This document shows positions 46,741 through 55,607 of a stretch of 64,000 nucleotides of DNA, piece after piece (within the stretch, counting starts at the first letter, position 1; every line of letters begins with the position of its first letter). The position numbers and the translations under genes are program-made. The notes under the pieces were generated by a model. That model was given only the letters and a program-made list of their open reading frames with translations. It did no database searches and was not told the DNA's origin. This DNA is from Mesorhizobium sp. ORS 3324 (GTDB lineage Bacteria > Pseudomonadota > Alphaproteobacteria > Rhizobiales > Rhizobiaceae), in the NCBI GenBank assembly GCA_000824825.2, contig LM655194.1, positions 155,929 to 219,928 of the forward strand. The letters run 5' to 3'.

Positions 46741-48867
46741 CTATTTGTTGCCGCCCAGCGAGGAAGCCAGCCGCACCAGCGACAGGAATTCGGCCCGGTA
46801 GCCGAACGGATCGGCGCCGCGCGCTGCGTTGGCGATCTCCACGATCCGGTCGTAGCCGAAATTCGCCGTCTGATCCTCATCGCGCAGCTTCTGCCCAAAG
46901 GCTGCGACCGCGACCGAGAAGCGCTGGTCGGCGCCTGCCTGGTCGAATGACGACACCTCATTGGCGGCGTTCACCGGCGTGGTGATCAGCTTGGAGATGT
47001 CTTCGTTCGGCAGCTTGTAGCGGATCTTGACGAAGGCATATTCGTCCGCATTGGCAACGCCGCCATTGTCGACCTTCGCCTGGCCATAGCGAAGCGGATC
47101 GACCTGCTCGGCGCCGCTGCCCTTGGGCGTGATCTCGTAGATCGCCGTCACCGAATGGCCGGAGCCGATGTCGCCGGCATCGACGCGGTCGTTGTTGAAA
47201 TCCTCGCGCTTGAGCGCACGCGTCTCGTAGCCGACCAGGCGATATTCCGAGACCTTGGCCGGGTTGAACTCGACCTGGATCTTGACGTCCTTGGCGATGG
47301 TGAACAGCGTCGAGGAGGCGTCCTCGACTAGCACCTTCTCGGCCTCGGCCAGCGTGTCGATATAGGCAGCCGTGCCGTTGCCGTTCTGGGCGATGGTCTG
47401 CATCATCTGGTCGTTGAGATTGCCGCGTCCAAAACCGAACACTGACAGGAAGACGCCGGTCTTGCGTTCCTTTTCGATCAGTTGCTTGAGGTCGTTGTCG
47501 TCGGTCTGGCCGACATTGAAATCGCCGTCGGTGGCGAGCATCACCCGGTTGACGCCGTCCTTGACGAAGGACTGCTGCGCAAGCTTGTAGGCTTCCTTGA
47601 TGCCGGCCTCGCCAGCCGTCGAGCCGCCGGGCTCCAGCTTGTCGATGGCCGCAAGGATCTTCTGCTTTTCCGCCGCCTTCGTCGGCATCAGCACGGTGCC
47701 GGCATTGCCGGCATAGGTGACGATCGAGACGGTGTCGTCGGGCTTCAGCTTGCTGACCAAGAGCCGGAAGGCCGATTTCAGCAGCGGCAGCTTGTCCGGC
47801 TCGTCCATCGAGCCCGACACGTCGATCAGGAACACCAGGTTGGCCTTGGGCTGCTCGGCCGGCTTCACGTCGAAACCCTTGATCGCGACATGCATCAGCT
47901 TGGTGTGCCCGTTCCACGGCGTCGGCATGACGGTGACGGTCGAGTTGAACGGCGTCGCAGCCGACTCCGGACCCTTCCAGTCATAGGGGAAGTAGTTGAT
48001 CATCTCCTCGACCCGGACCGTATCGGGGTCGGGCAGGGTGCCTTCCTTCAGCGAGCGCCGCAGGAAGGAATAGGACGCCGTGTCGACATCGATCGAGAAG
48101 GTCGACACTGGATCCTGGGCGGTTGCGTGCACCGGGTTGGTCTTGAAGGTCTCGATGCGGTCGCGGTTTTCCTCTTGCGGCTGTATCTGATCGGCCGGCA
48201 TGGGCGCGGGCTGCACCATCAGCTTGGAATCGGCGGCCGCGCCTGCGGACGGCTCAGCGCTCCGCATCGCCGCCGCGGGCGCTTGGGCGTTGGCGCGCCC
48301 GCCGGCTGCAAGCTGGCCACTCTCTGCCGGCGCAGATGGCGCGGGCGTCGCCTCCGGCGCCATCTCCTGTTTGACCAGGCTATCGACTTCAGTAGCCGGC
48401 TTCGGCGCCGCCGGCGCGACCTGCGCATCATCCTTGAGACGATCTTCGCTATCGGCGGCGGTCTTCTTCTCCTTGGCGGGCCCGGCCACCAGCGGTTCAT
48501 TGATCGCGGGCTGGTCCGGCACAGGCTTCTGCGCCACCGGTTTGTCGGCCAGCGTCTCGGTGATCTTCCCGTTGCCGGTGATCGACGCCTGCTCCTTCAG
48601 CATCTCAAAAGCGGCATAGCCGGCGATCGGCAGCGCGATCAGCGCGGTGATGGCCGGCGTGGCAATGAGTTTCCGTTGCATGATCTCTCTCCAGAGCTTT
48701 TGTGCTCGCTCCGTGAGACGAAGACCTGCCGGCGATCCTTGGGGGGCAGTCGAAAATTTTTCGTCGAAGGCATGTATCGCCGCGGCGAAAGCGCGGGCCT
48801 TTGCCTCGCTGTCCGGCGCCGGCACTGCGAGGTCGCGCAGCCTTTCGAGTTCGTTGTCGTCGACCAT
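46741..48867 (-). CDS. VWA-domain membrane protein (YfbK-like), sigma-factor partner
   Basis: 708 residues. N-terminal cytoplasmic part (about 65 residues), one membrane helix (ATPAITALIALPIAGYAAF), a Pro/Ala-rich linker to about residue 245, then a von Willebrand A domain with the MIDAS motif FLIDVSGSMDEP and a C-terminal DUF3520-like region. The start at 48867 lies 2 bp past the sigma-factor stop, so the two are translationally coupled. The arrangement suggests a membrane sensor that restrains the sigma factor through its N-terminal segment, as anti-sigma factors do; that is inference. Confidence 0.8.
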   Translation of the reverse strand: MVDDNELERLRDLAVPAPDSEAKARAFAAAIHAFDEKFSTAPQGSPAGLRLTERAQKLWREIMQRKLIATPAITALIALPIAGYAAFEMLKEQASITGNGKITETLADKPVAQKPVPDQPAINEPLVAGPAKEKKTAADSEDRLKDDAQVAPAAPKPATEVDSLVKQEMAPEATPAPSAPAESGQLAAGGRANAQAPAAAMRSAEPSAGAAADSKLMVQPAPMPADQIQPQEENRDRIETFKTNPVHATAQDPVSTFSIDVDTASYSFLRRSLKEGTLPDPDTVRVEEMINYFPYDWKGPESAATPFNSTVTVMPTPWNGHTKLMHVAIKGFDVKPAEQPKANLVFLIDVSGSMDEPDKLPLLKSAFRLLVSKLKPDDTVSIVTYAGNAGTVLMPTKAAEKQKILAAIDKLEPGGSTAGEAGIKEAYKLAQQSFVKDGVNRVMLATDGDFNVGQTDDNDLKQLIEKERKTGVFLSVFGFGRGNLNDQMMQTIAQNGNGTAAYIDTLAEAEKVLVEDASSTLFTIAKDVKIQVEFNPAKVSEYRLVGYETRALKREDFNNDRVDAGDIGSGHSVTAIYEITPKGSGAEQVDPLRYGQAKVDNGGVANADEYAFVKIRYKLPNEDISKLITTPVNAANEVSSFDQAGADQRFSVAVAAFGQKLRDEDQTANFGYDRIVEIANAARGADPFGYRAEFLSLVRLASSLGGNK

Positions 48868-48869
48868 GG

Positions 48870-49433
48870 TCACACTTCCCCGGCCGAACGCATGAGCGCT
48901 TTCAGCCGTTTCTTCGCTTCATGGATGTGCCAGGAAACCGTCGTCTCCGAGATCGCCATCACTTCCGCCGCCGCAGCGTGGCTGATGCCCTCGCCATAGA
49001 CGAGCAGCACCGCATCGCGCTGCTTGTCGGGCAGCATGCGTACCGCCGCCCACAGCGCCTCGGTCGGGTCCTGGCCTTCCTCCGAGCCCTCTCCCACAAT
49101 CAGCGCATAGGTGCCGTAAGACTCGGTCTTGGCGGTGTCGCGGGCCTGCTTGCGCATCATATCGCGCACCGCGTTCAGCGTCATGGCGTAGAGCCAGGTC
49201 GTGAAGGCGCCGTTGCCTTGATAGTCGCGGATCGCCCGACCGAGCCGCACACAGACGTCCTGGGCGACGTCCTCGGCGTCGGCCTTCCGGCCGCACCAGC
49301 GATAGGCGGCGCGATAGACGAAGCCATAGTGCCTTTCGAGCAATTTGCCGAAAGCCCCCCTGTCTCCGCCCCTCGCCCGCCCGATCAGTTCGGCATCGGA
49401 GGCTTCGCTGTCGTCCAGCATCATCGCCGTCAT
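48870..49433 (-). CDS. ECF-type RNA polymerase sigma factor
   Basis: 187 residues with sigma region 2 (FVYRAAYRWCGRKADAEDVAQDVCVRLGRAIRDY) and region 4 (MLPDKQRDAVLLVYGEGISHAAAAEVMAISETTVSWHIHEAKKRL, helix-turn-helix). A short acidic N terminus (MTAMMLDDSEASDAEL) precedes them. It heads a two-gene operon with the VWA membrane protein, which probably senses the signal. No target promoter motif could be assigned. Confidence 0.9.
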   Translation of the reverse strand: MTAMMLDDSEASDAELIGRARGGDRGAFGKLLERHYGFVYRAAYRWCGRKADAEDVAQDVCVRLGRAIRDYQGNGAFTTWLYAMTLNAVRDMMRKQARDTAKTESYGTYALIVGEGSEEGQDPTEALWAAVRMLPDKQRDAVLLVYGEGISHAAAAEVMAISETTVSWHIHEAKKRLKALMRSAGEV

Positions 49434-49498
49434 TTGCCTGTTGGACGAAGGCTAATGGCGATTCCTTGGGACTATGGAAGGATTTTTTTGCCGGAGAC

Positions 49499-50230
49499 TT
49501 ATTGGAGCGTTTCGCTGAAGAACGTCGTCAGCCGCTTCCAGTGACGCTCGGCGGCGGCTTCGTTGTAGACGCTGTGGTCCTTGACGCACCAGCCGTGGCC
49601 GACGCCGACATAGTTCTCGATCGTATGGTCGACATCGGCGATCCTGAGCGCCTCGGCCAGCCGCGCCGATTGCTCCGGCGGAAAGCTGCGGTCGACACCG
49701 GCGGTACCGACATAGATGCGCGCCTTGATCGACGCCGCCTTGCGGTGCGGGCTGTCGGCGGCATCGCTTGCAAGGTTTCCGCCGTGGAAGCTCGCCGCGG
49801 CGACGATGCGGTCGGGATGGGTGGCCGCCGCATTGAGCGCCCTCGCGCCGCCCATGCAATAGCCGACGACGCCGACCGGCCCGCCGATGCCTTCGGCCGA
49901 AAGCGCGTCGAGGAAAGCCGTGCTGTCGCGGATGGTCATGTCCTGCGTGGTGCCCGAGACCAGCGCCATCAGCTCCGCCTTCGTCTTTTCGACGGTGAAG
50001 GCGGTCTTGGCGTCGAACGGCCCGTACGGCGCATTGCGATAGAAGAGATCCGGCACCAGCACGGCATAACCGTGCCCGGCGAGCCGCTCCGCCATCTCAT
50101 CGAGCGCCGGGCGCGGCCCGAAGGCATCCATGTAGAGGATGACGGCTGCCCTGGCCGCAGACGCCGGCCGGAAAAGCCTGGCCTTCGCCTTGCCGTCGCC
50201 GGTCTCGATCTCGATGTCCTTTCGCGCCAT
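49499..50230 (-). CDS. Dienelactone hydrolase family protein
   Basis: 243-residue alpha/beta hydrolase. The nucleophile is Cys in GVVGYCMGGARAL, and the triad His lies in GVGHGWCVKD; Asp is in the VGTAGVDRSF segment. The family cleaves dienelactones in chlorocatechol pathways, but many members have other ester or lactone substrates; no catechol genes are near. The start at 50230 (MARKDIEIE) is preferred over the longer frame. Cytoplasmic. Confidence 0.85.
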   Translation of the reverse strand: MARKDIEIETGDGKAKARLFRPASAARAAVILYMDAFGPRPALDEMAERLAGHGYAVLVPDLFYRNAPYGPFDAKTAFTVEKTKAELMALVSGTTQDMTIRDSTAFLDALSAEGIGGPVGVVGYCMGGARALNAAATHPDRIVAAASFHGGNLASDAADSPHRKAASIKARIYVGTAGVDRSFPPEQSARLAEALRIADVDHTIENYVGVGHGWCVKDHSVYNEAAAERHWKRLTTFFSETLQ

Positions 50231-50331
50231 GCGGCCCTCCGTTCTCTCGCGAGATAGATATCGGCGCGCGCCGCTCAGGCAAGACAATCGCGGAGCCCGC
50301 CATTCAAGATTTCGTGCGGGCGGCATTCATC

Positions 50332-51021
50332 CTACAGCCGGGCGAAAGCCGCCATATGGAAGGCCTGCACATCGGGCGGATAGCGAAAGCTTGTGCCATA
50401 GGGACAGGCGTTGCGGTCGAGGCAGCCGCCAGTCCGGCAGGGTCCGCCTCTGGGGCCGCGCACATGTCCGAGACAGGCCTCATGGGCAAAACCCCGGCCG
50501 GCATGGGCATCGACCGGACAGGATTTCATGCAGGGTTTGTCGACACATGTGTCGCACAAATGAATCGCTTCCTGAGATTGCGGGAGGGAAACCTCTTCCT
50601 CGAACAGCAGCGCGCCGCGATAGGCATGCCAGAGCCCGTAGGTCGGATGCATGAGGATGCCGAGCGGCGACGGCCTCAGCTTCTCCGCCCGCATCGCCCA
50701 TTGCTGGAACGGCAGATAGGGCTGGTCGGACGGCGACACCGCGCGCGCGCCGAATTCTTGCCCGACTGCGCCGATCACCTCGCGCGACCACGTGTCGAGC
50801 GGATTGGCGACAGGTTGCGCTTGCCCCCCGAGCCAGCGCTGGAAATGCGGCCAGGGAGCCGCGCCTGCCTGTCCGACCAAGAGGACGGACTTTGCGGGCG
50901 CGCCTGAAAGCCCGGCAGGCGCGGCTTCATCGCCGGCAAAGCGGAAGCCGCCGCGAAGGATCAGGCCGTGGGCGGCGAGCGCGGCCGCGATCCCGTCAAT
51001 CATGCCGCGCGAAAAGGTCAT
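50332..51021 (-). CDS. 4Fe-4S binding protein (8 Cys), QueG-like C-terminal half
   Basis: 229 residues. The C-terminal part carries Cys156, 159, 164, 168 (CDTCVDKPCMKSCPV) and Cys183, 195, 200, 206, an arrangement for two iron-sulfur clusters resembling the ferredoxin domain of epoxyqueuosine reductase. The N-terminal part lacks the long cobalamin-binding domain of QueG. It lies 89 bp downstream of the second mttB-family gene on the same strand, so it could donate low-potential electrons to reactivate the corrinoid protein. That role is inferred; the function of stand-alone proteins of this type is not known. Confidence 0.65.
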   Translation of the reverse strand: MTFSRGMIDGIAAALAAHGLILRGGFRFAGDEAAPAGLSGAPAKSVLLVGQAGAAPWPHFQRWLGGQAQPVANPLDTWSREVIGAVGQEFGARAVSPSDQPYLPFQQWAMRAEKLRPSPLGILMHPTYGLWHAYRGALLFEEEVSLPQSQEAIHLCDTCVDKPCMKSCPVDAHAGRGFAHEACLGHVRGPRGGPCRTGGCLDRNACPYGTSFRYPPDVQAFHMAAFARL

Positions 51022-51110
51022 CCCTTGCGGTCCGGGTCGGAGAACGCGCTCCGCCAGACTTCCTTGTGGATGATGTTGGCGACTTTAGCCCGGCCTGACT
51101 CGGGCTCCTT

Positions 51111-52685
51111 TCAAGTGAAGGCGTCGGCCATCGAGGCTTTCTTCCTGGCGATGAAGTCCTTCAGCGCCTCGTCGATGGCCGGATCGAGATGCGGCGCCTC
51201 GTAGCTTTCCAGCCAGCGGCGGGCAAGCTCGTTGGCGCGCTGCGGCGCGGTCTTCTCGCCTTCGGCCAGCCACTGCTCGTAGGAATTGTTGTCGGCAATG
51301 TTGGACCGGTAGAAGGCGGTCTGGAAATTCGCCTGCGTGTGGTCGCAGCCGAGATAATGGCTGCCTGGACCGACCTGGCGGATAGCGTCCATCGCCTGCC
51401 CATTCTCCGACAGATCGACGCCCTCGGAAAACTTCTGCGTCATGCCGAGCTGGTCGATGTCCATCATGAATTTTTCGTAGCAGGAGGCGAGACCGCCCTC
51501 GAGCCAGCCGGCCGAGTGCAGCACGAAATTGGTGCCGGCAAGGATCGTCGAGTTCAGCGTGTTGGCGCTCTCATAGGCCGCCTGCGCGTCCGGGACCTTG
51601 GAGGCGCAGAGCGAGCCGCCGGTGCGGAACGGCAAGCCGAGACGGCGCGCGAGCTGTGCGGCGCCGTAGGAGACCAGCGACGGCTCCGGCGTGCCGAAGG
51701 TCGGCGCGCCCGACTGCATCGAGATCGACGAGGCGAAGGTGCCGAACAACACCGGCGCGCCGGGCCTGATCAGCTGCGTGAACGAGGCGCCCGCCAGCAC
51801 CTCGGCCAGGATCTGCGTCAGCGTGCCGGCGACTGTGACCGGGCTCATCGCGCCGGCGAGGATGAACGGGGTGACGATGCAGGCCTGGTTGTGGCGCGAA
51901 TAGACCTTCAACGCGCCGAGCATCGTCTCGTCGAACACCATCGGCGAGTTGGCGTTGATCAGGCTGGTCAGCACCGTGTTGTTCTCGACGAAATCGTCGC
52001 CGAACACGAGCTTGGCCATCGCCACCGTGTCCTCAGCCCGCTCCGGCGCCGTCACCGAGCCCATGAACGGTTTGTCCGAGTAGCGGATGTGGCTGTAGAT
52101 CATGTCGAGATGCCGCTTGTTGACCGGCACGTCGACCGGCTCGCACACTGTGCCGCCCGAGTGATGGATCGACGGCGCCATGTAGGCGAGCTTCACGAAG
52201 TTCTGGAAATCCTCGAGCGTCGCATAGCGGCGGTTGCCGTCGAGGTCGCGCACGAAGGGCGGGCCGTAGACCGGCGCGAACACCGTCGCTTTGCCGCCGA
52301 TCTGCACCGAGCGCTCGGGATTGCGCGCATGCTGGGTATAGACAGAAGGCGCGGTCTTCAGCAGCGACCGGCAGAGCCCCTTCGGGAAATGCACGCGCTC
52401 GCCTTTGACGTCCGCGCCAGCCTCCTTCCAGAGCGCCAGCGCCTCGGCGTCATCGCGGAAGATGATGCCGATTTCTTCCAGCACCGTATCGGTGTTCTTC
52501 TCGATCAGCGCCAGGCCTTCCTCGTCGAGAACCTCGTAGACGTTGATCTTGCGCTTGATATAGGTGAGCTGGGTGCCCGGACCGCCGCCGGCGCGCGCGG
52601 CGCGTCTGGCCGCCGCGCCGCCGCTGGCGCCGCGTCCGCGTCGTCCACCCGACGCTTCTTGTTCGACTGACGCGTTATCGCTCAT
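51111..52685 (-). CDS. MttB-family methyltransferase 2 (non-pyrrolysine)
   Basis: 524 residues, paralogous to the enzyme at 35830-37407. Shared blocks: VLEEIGIIFRDDAEALALWKEAGA, CIVTPFILAGAMSPVTVAGTL, SISMQSGAPTFGTPEPSLVSYGAAQL and HSAGWLEGGLASCYEKFMMD. No internal amber codon. The N terminus (residues 9-36) is rich in Arg/Gly/Ala, like the tails of other proteins in this system. It is divergent from the corrinoid protein gene across 272 bp, and an iron-sulfur protein gene follows, which makes it the likely direct partner of that corrinoid protein. The substrate (quaternary amine) is not determined. Confidence 0.85.
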   Translation of the reverse strand: MSDNASVEQEASGGRRGRGASGGAAARRAARAGGGPGTQLTYIKRKINVYEVLDEEGLALIEKNTDTVLEEIGIIFRDDAEALALWKEAGADVKGERVHFPKGLCRSLLKTAPSVYTQHARNPERSVQIGGKATVFAPVYGPPFVRDLDGNRRYATLEDFQNFVKLAYMAPSIHHSGGTVCEPVDVPVNKRHLDMIYSHIRYSDKPFMGSVTAPERAEDTVAMAKLVFGDDFVENNTVLTSLINANSPMVFDETMLGALKVYSRHNQACIVTPFILAGAMSPVTVAGTLTQILAEVLAGASFTQLIRPGAPVLFGTFASSISMQSGAPTFGTPEPSLVSYGAAQLARRLGLPFRTGGSLCASKVPDAQAAYESANTLNSTILAGTNFVLHSAGWLEGGLASCYEKFMMDIDQLGMTQKFSEGVDLSENGQAMDAIRQVGPGSHYLGCDHTQANFQTAFYRSNIADNNSYEQWLAEGEKTAPQRANELARRWLESYEAPHLDPAIDEALKDFIARKKASMADAFT

Positions 52686-52702
52686 GATCGTTCTTCCTAT
52701 AG

Positions 52703-52720
52703 ATTTGGCCTGAATTGGCT
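52703..52720. promoter_or_regulatory. Direct-repeat element, variant copy upstream of the second mttB-family gene
   Basis: ATTTGGCC-TG-AATTGGCT, related to the repeat at 37414-37431, 18 bp upstream of the start codon on the opposite strand. The rest of the 272-bp divergent gap shows GTCGCAAAATCGAC (52798-52811) and GTCGCAAATC (52855-52864), possible half-sites, and an AAGGAG site before the corrinoid gene. Confidence 0.35.
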
Positions 52721-52957
52721 CGCGGCCGGTTTGTCGCCGCTTCTTGCCGGATCGTAGCCATGCACCCTATTCGAAACGGCCCGCCAGCGCCAACGCCTGT
52801 CGCAAAATCGACAAGAAAACCAATAGATTTCCAGTCGCTTTCCTTTTGCGGGAAGTCGCAAATCAGCTATGGCTAGCTTGCCCTCGCGGGTTAGGTATTG
52901 GCGCATCAATTTTTAGGCTGCCGCAATCATTCCGAGCAGCAAGGAGCCCGAGAAAAA

Positions 52958-53656
52958 ATGTCCGACGACGAGATCATCCTTTCCGAGCTTTCCGACGAGG
53001 AACTTGTGCAGCAGATGCACGACGACCTCTATGACGGGCTGAAGGAAGAAATCGAGGAAGGCACCAACATCCTTCTCGAGCGCGGCTGGCAGCCCTACAC
53101 GGTGCTGACCGAAGCGCTGGTCGAAGGCATGCGCATCGTCGGCGAGGACTTTCGCGACGGCATCCTGTTCGTGCCGGAAGTGCTGCTCTCAGCCAATGCC
53201 ATGAAGGCCGGCATGGCCATCCTGCGCCCGCTGCTTGCCGCCACCGGCGCGCCCAAGCAGGGCAAGATGGTGATCGGCACCGTCAAGGGCGACATCCACG
53301 ACATCGGCAAGAACCTCGTCGGCATGATGATGGAAGGCGCCGGCTTCGACGTGATCGACCTCGGCATCAACAATGCGGTCGAGAAGTATCTGGACGCGAT
53401 CGAGCAGCATCAGCCCGACATCATCGGCATGTCGGCGCTGCTCACCACCACCATGCCCTACATGAAGGTCGTGATCGACACGATGAAGGAAAAGGGCATC
53501 CGCGACGACTATGTCGTGCTGGTTGGCGGCGCGCCGCTCAACGAGGAGTTCGGCAAGGCCGTCGGCGCCGACGCCTATTGCCGCGACGCGGCCGTGGCGG
53601 TCGAGACCGCCAAGGATTTCATGAAGCGCAAGCACAACGTTCGCGCTTCGGCCTGA
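52958..53656 (+). CDS. Corrinoid (B12-binding) methyl carrier protein, MtgC/MtbC-like
   Basis: 232 residues. A helical cap (SDEELVQQMHDDLYDGLKEEIEEGTNILLERGWQPYTVL) leads into the Rossmann-like B12 domain with the base-off ligand His114 in GDIHDIGKNLVG, followed by MSALLTTTMPYMKVVID and GGAPLNEEFG. It carries the methyl group between the MttB-type enzyme and the methyl-THF methyltransferase. The ATG at 52958 has AAGGAG about 11 nt upstream. It is divergent from the second mttB-family gene and followed by a strong terminator. Confidence 0.93.
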   Translation: MSDDEIILSELSDEELVQQMHDDLYDGLKEEIEEGTNILLERGWQPYTVLTEALVEGMRIVGEDFRDGILFVPEVLLSANAMKAGMAILRPLLAATGAPKQGKMVIGTVKGDIHDIGKNLVGMMMEGAGFDVIDLGINNAVEKYLDAIEQHQPDIIGMSALLTTTMPYMKVVIDTMKEKGIRDDYVVLVGGAPLNEEFGKAVGADAYCRDAAVAVETAKDFMKRKHNVRASA

Positions 53657-53688
53657 TCCCAGGGGCATCCCGCATGGACCGACAAGAA

Positions 53689-53716
53689 AAGCCGCGCCTT
53701 GCAGCGCGGCTTTTTT
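53689..53716 (+). terminator. Rho-independent terminator after the corrinoid gene
   Basis: Stem GCCGCGC/GCGCGGC with a 6-nt loop, flanked by AA and TTTTTT. It isolates the corrinoid gene as a single transcript. Confidence 0.9.
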
Positions 53717-53744
53717 GTTCCCAGATGAAGGATGAGGCTGCCGA

Positions 53745-53882
53745 TCAATTGGTGACAGTGTCTTTGACCGCCCTAGCCGTCGATTTGACATCTTTGCCGA
53801 CGCCCCGAATGGTGTTGGCGCAAGCGGTGAGGGCAAGCGCGCAGGCAAGGATGGCCATCGGCGCGATGCGTAGCAGTTTCAT
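53745..53882 (-). CDS. Entericidin A/B-like small lipoprotein, 45 residues
   Basis: From ATG at 53882 the frame reads a basic start (MKLLRIAPMA), a hydrophobic core and a lipobox LTAC, then GVGKDVKSTARAVKDTV. This is the entericidin pattern: a short amphipathic helix anchored to the membrane by a lipidated Cys. GGGAG lies about 11 nt upstream. It stands alone on the minus strand between the corrinoid and DUF1638 genes. Entericidins are stress-related small lipoproteins; no partner antidote gene is seen. Confidence 0.75.
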   Translation of the reverse strand: MKLLRIAPMAILACALALTACANTIRGVGKDVKSTARAVKDTVTN

Positions 53883-53944
53883 GGACGGTGTCTCCCTCGA
53901 CAGATAATTAGCCCCGCAGCAGCGAAAACCGGCTCGACTGGTTC

Positions 53945-54574
53945 ATGGTCAAGACGCAAAAAACGAAACCGAATCAAACAGACAGGCTGCTCGTCATCGC
54001 CTGCGGGATGATTGCGCGCGAAGTTTTGGCCGTCAAGGAGCGGCTCGGCCTCGACCATCTTGAGCTGACCTGTCTGCCGGCCGAGTTCCACTTCCATCCG
54101 GACCGCATCGCGCCGGCAATGGACAAGGCGATCGAGAAGGCCAAGGCGGAGGGCTATAAGCATATCTTCGTCGGCTATGCCGACTGCGGCACCGGCGGCA
54201 TGCTCGACCGCGTCATCGAGAAGCATGGTGCCGAGCGCATGGCCGGCCCGCATTGCTTTGCCTTCTACCAGGGCATGGACGCCTACGCGAAAGTCGCCGA
54301 CGGCGACATGATGTCGTTCTACATGACCGACTTCCTCTGCCGCCAGTTCGATGCCTTCTTCATCAAGCCGCTCGGCCTCGACAGGCATCCCGAGCTGGTC
54401 AAGGACTATTTCGGCAACTACGAGAAGCTGATCTATCTCGCCCAGACCGACGATCCGGAGCTCGACAAGGTCGCGGAGAAAGCCGCCGCCCTGCTCGGCC
54501 TCGCCTATGAGCGCCGCTCGACCGGCTATGGCGACCTGACAAGCGAACTGGCGCGGGCGGCAGCCAGCGCCTGA
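53945..54574 (+). CDS. DUF1638 family protein (MttB-cluster companion)
   Basis: 209 residues, cytoplasmic: LLVIACGMIAREVLAVKERLGLDHLELTCLPAEFHFHPDRI, then FVGYADCGTGGMLDRVIEKHGAERMAGPHCFAFYQG. Conserved Cys and His in CGM, DCGTGG and GPHC suggest a metal or ligand site. DUF1638 genes are regular neighbours of corrinoid methyltransferase genes in anaerobes as well, but the biochemical role is unknown. Its position between the corrinoid gene and the folate genes makes it part of this system by context. Confidence 0.8.
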   Translation: MVKTQKTKPNQTDRLLVIACGMIAREVLAVKERLGLDHLELTCLPAEFHFHPDRIAPAMDKAIEKAKAEGYKHIFVGYADCGTGGMLDRVIEKHGAERMAGPHCFAFYQGMDAYAKVADGDMMSFYMTDFLCRQFDAFFIKPLGLDRHPELVKDYFGNYEKLIYLAQTDDPELDKVAEKAAALLGLAYERRSTGYGDLTSELARAAASA

Positions 54575-54580
54575 GGCCTC

Positions 54581-55495
54581 TCACGCCTCCGCTTCAAGTG
54601 CCGCCAGCACATCGGCAAAACTCGTCCTGCAGGTGAAGCCGAGCCGCTCCCTCGCCCGCGACGGATCATAGACGCGGTCGATCGAGGAGAACATCGTCCA
54701 ACCCCTTTTGGCGTAGAGCCGCGGATAGTCGGGAAAATAGCGCGCGACGACGGCCGGCGCGTCGGCGATCAATTCGGGGCAATCCTGCGGCCGGAACGGC
54801 GTCGGCGCGGAGATGATGAGGATGTCGAAGCCGAGGCTCGGCGCCTTCTCCAACGCCGCGACATGCGCCTCCGCCGCGTCCTCGACCGTCAGCCGCCTGA
54901 ACAGCAGCTCGTTGGCCTTGGTGTTGGCGTCCGACTGCTCGATCGCATGCGCCATGTCGTCGGCCTCGGGAAAGAAGCGCGCCGTGCGCAGCACCACCAC
55001 CGGCAGGCCGTGCTCGATATGATAGAGGCGGCAGAGATGCTCGGCGGAAAGTTTTGTCACGCCATAGATGTTGCGCGGCTCCGGCGACATCTCCTCCGTC
55101 AGCCAGGCGGCCTGGCGAGCGCCGCCTTGGAAGCCGGCGCGGATCGCCTGTGAGATCATCAGCGACGTCGTCGAGGTGAAGACGAAACGCTGGACGCCGT
55201 GCGCGATAGCCGCATCGAGCAGGTTGAGCGTCCCTTTCACATTCGTCGCGACGAAGTCGGCATTCTCGTAGTGCTCGATGTTCGGCTTGTGCAGCGCGCC
55301 GCTATGGACGATTGCCTCAATGCGATGCTCGCGGGCGATCCGAAAGACGAGATCGCGGTCGGCAACCGAGCCAACCACCTCAGTCTGTGCGGATGGAACC
55401 GGGTCGAGGCCAGTCACTTCATGGCCAAGGCCGCGCAGACGTGGCGCAAGCGCGCTGCCCAGCCAGCCGGACGATCCTGTGAGCAAGATACGCAT
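54581..55495 (-). CDS. NAD-dependent epimerase/dehydratase (extended SDR)
   Basis: 304 residues. Rossmann motif TGSSGWLGSALAPRL at the N terminus and an active-site Tyr-x3-Lys in IYGVTKLSAEHL near residue 139. The remaining sequence resembles UDP-sugar or nucleoside-diphosphate-sugar epimerases, but the substrate is not readable. It is convergent with the DUF1638 gene (6 bp apart) and has no visible functional link to the one-carbon genes. Confidence 0.85.
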   Translation of the reverse strand: MRILLTGSSGWLGSALAPRLRGLGHEVTGLDPVPSAQTEVVGSVADRDLVFRIAREHRIEAIVHSGALHKPNIEHYENADFVATNVKGTLNLLDAAIAHGVQRFVFTSTTSLMISQAIRAGFQGGARQAAWLTEEMSPEPRNIYGVTKLSAEHLCRLYHIEHGLPVVVLRTARFFPEADDMAHAIEQSDANTKANELLFRRLTVEDAAEAHVAALEKAPSLGFDILIISAPTPFRPQDCPELIADAPAVVARYFPDYPRLYAKRGWTMFSSIDRVYDPSRARERLGFTCRTSFADVLAALEAEA

Positions 55496-55607
55496 CGATC
55501 AAACCGTCATTTCCGCTCTCACGCTGTTAAGCACGGATGACAGCGGTCCGCGAACGGGTAAGTTGTGCGCCAGAAGACAAAACAACTGTTCCAGCCGGGA
55601 AACCCCC

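Noticed and set aside
48870..49433. A separate zinc-binding anti-sigma factor gene beside the ECF sigma factor.
   Set aside because: No ORF with a HxxxCxxC motif exists on either side; the VWA protein is the only candidate partner.
35830..52685. Pyrrolysine-containing MttB (amber read-through) in either methyltransferase.
   Set aside because: Neither gene has an in-frame TAG inside the family domain, and no pyl genes are present.
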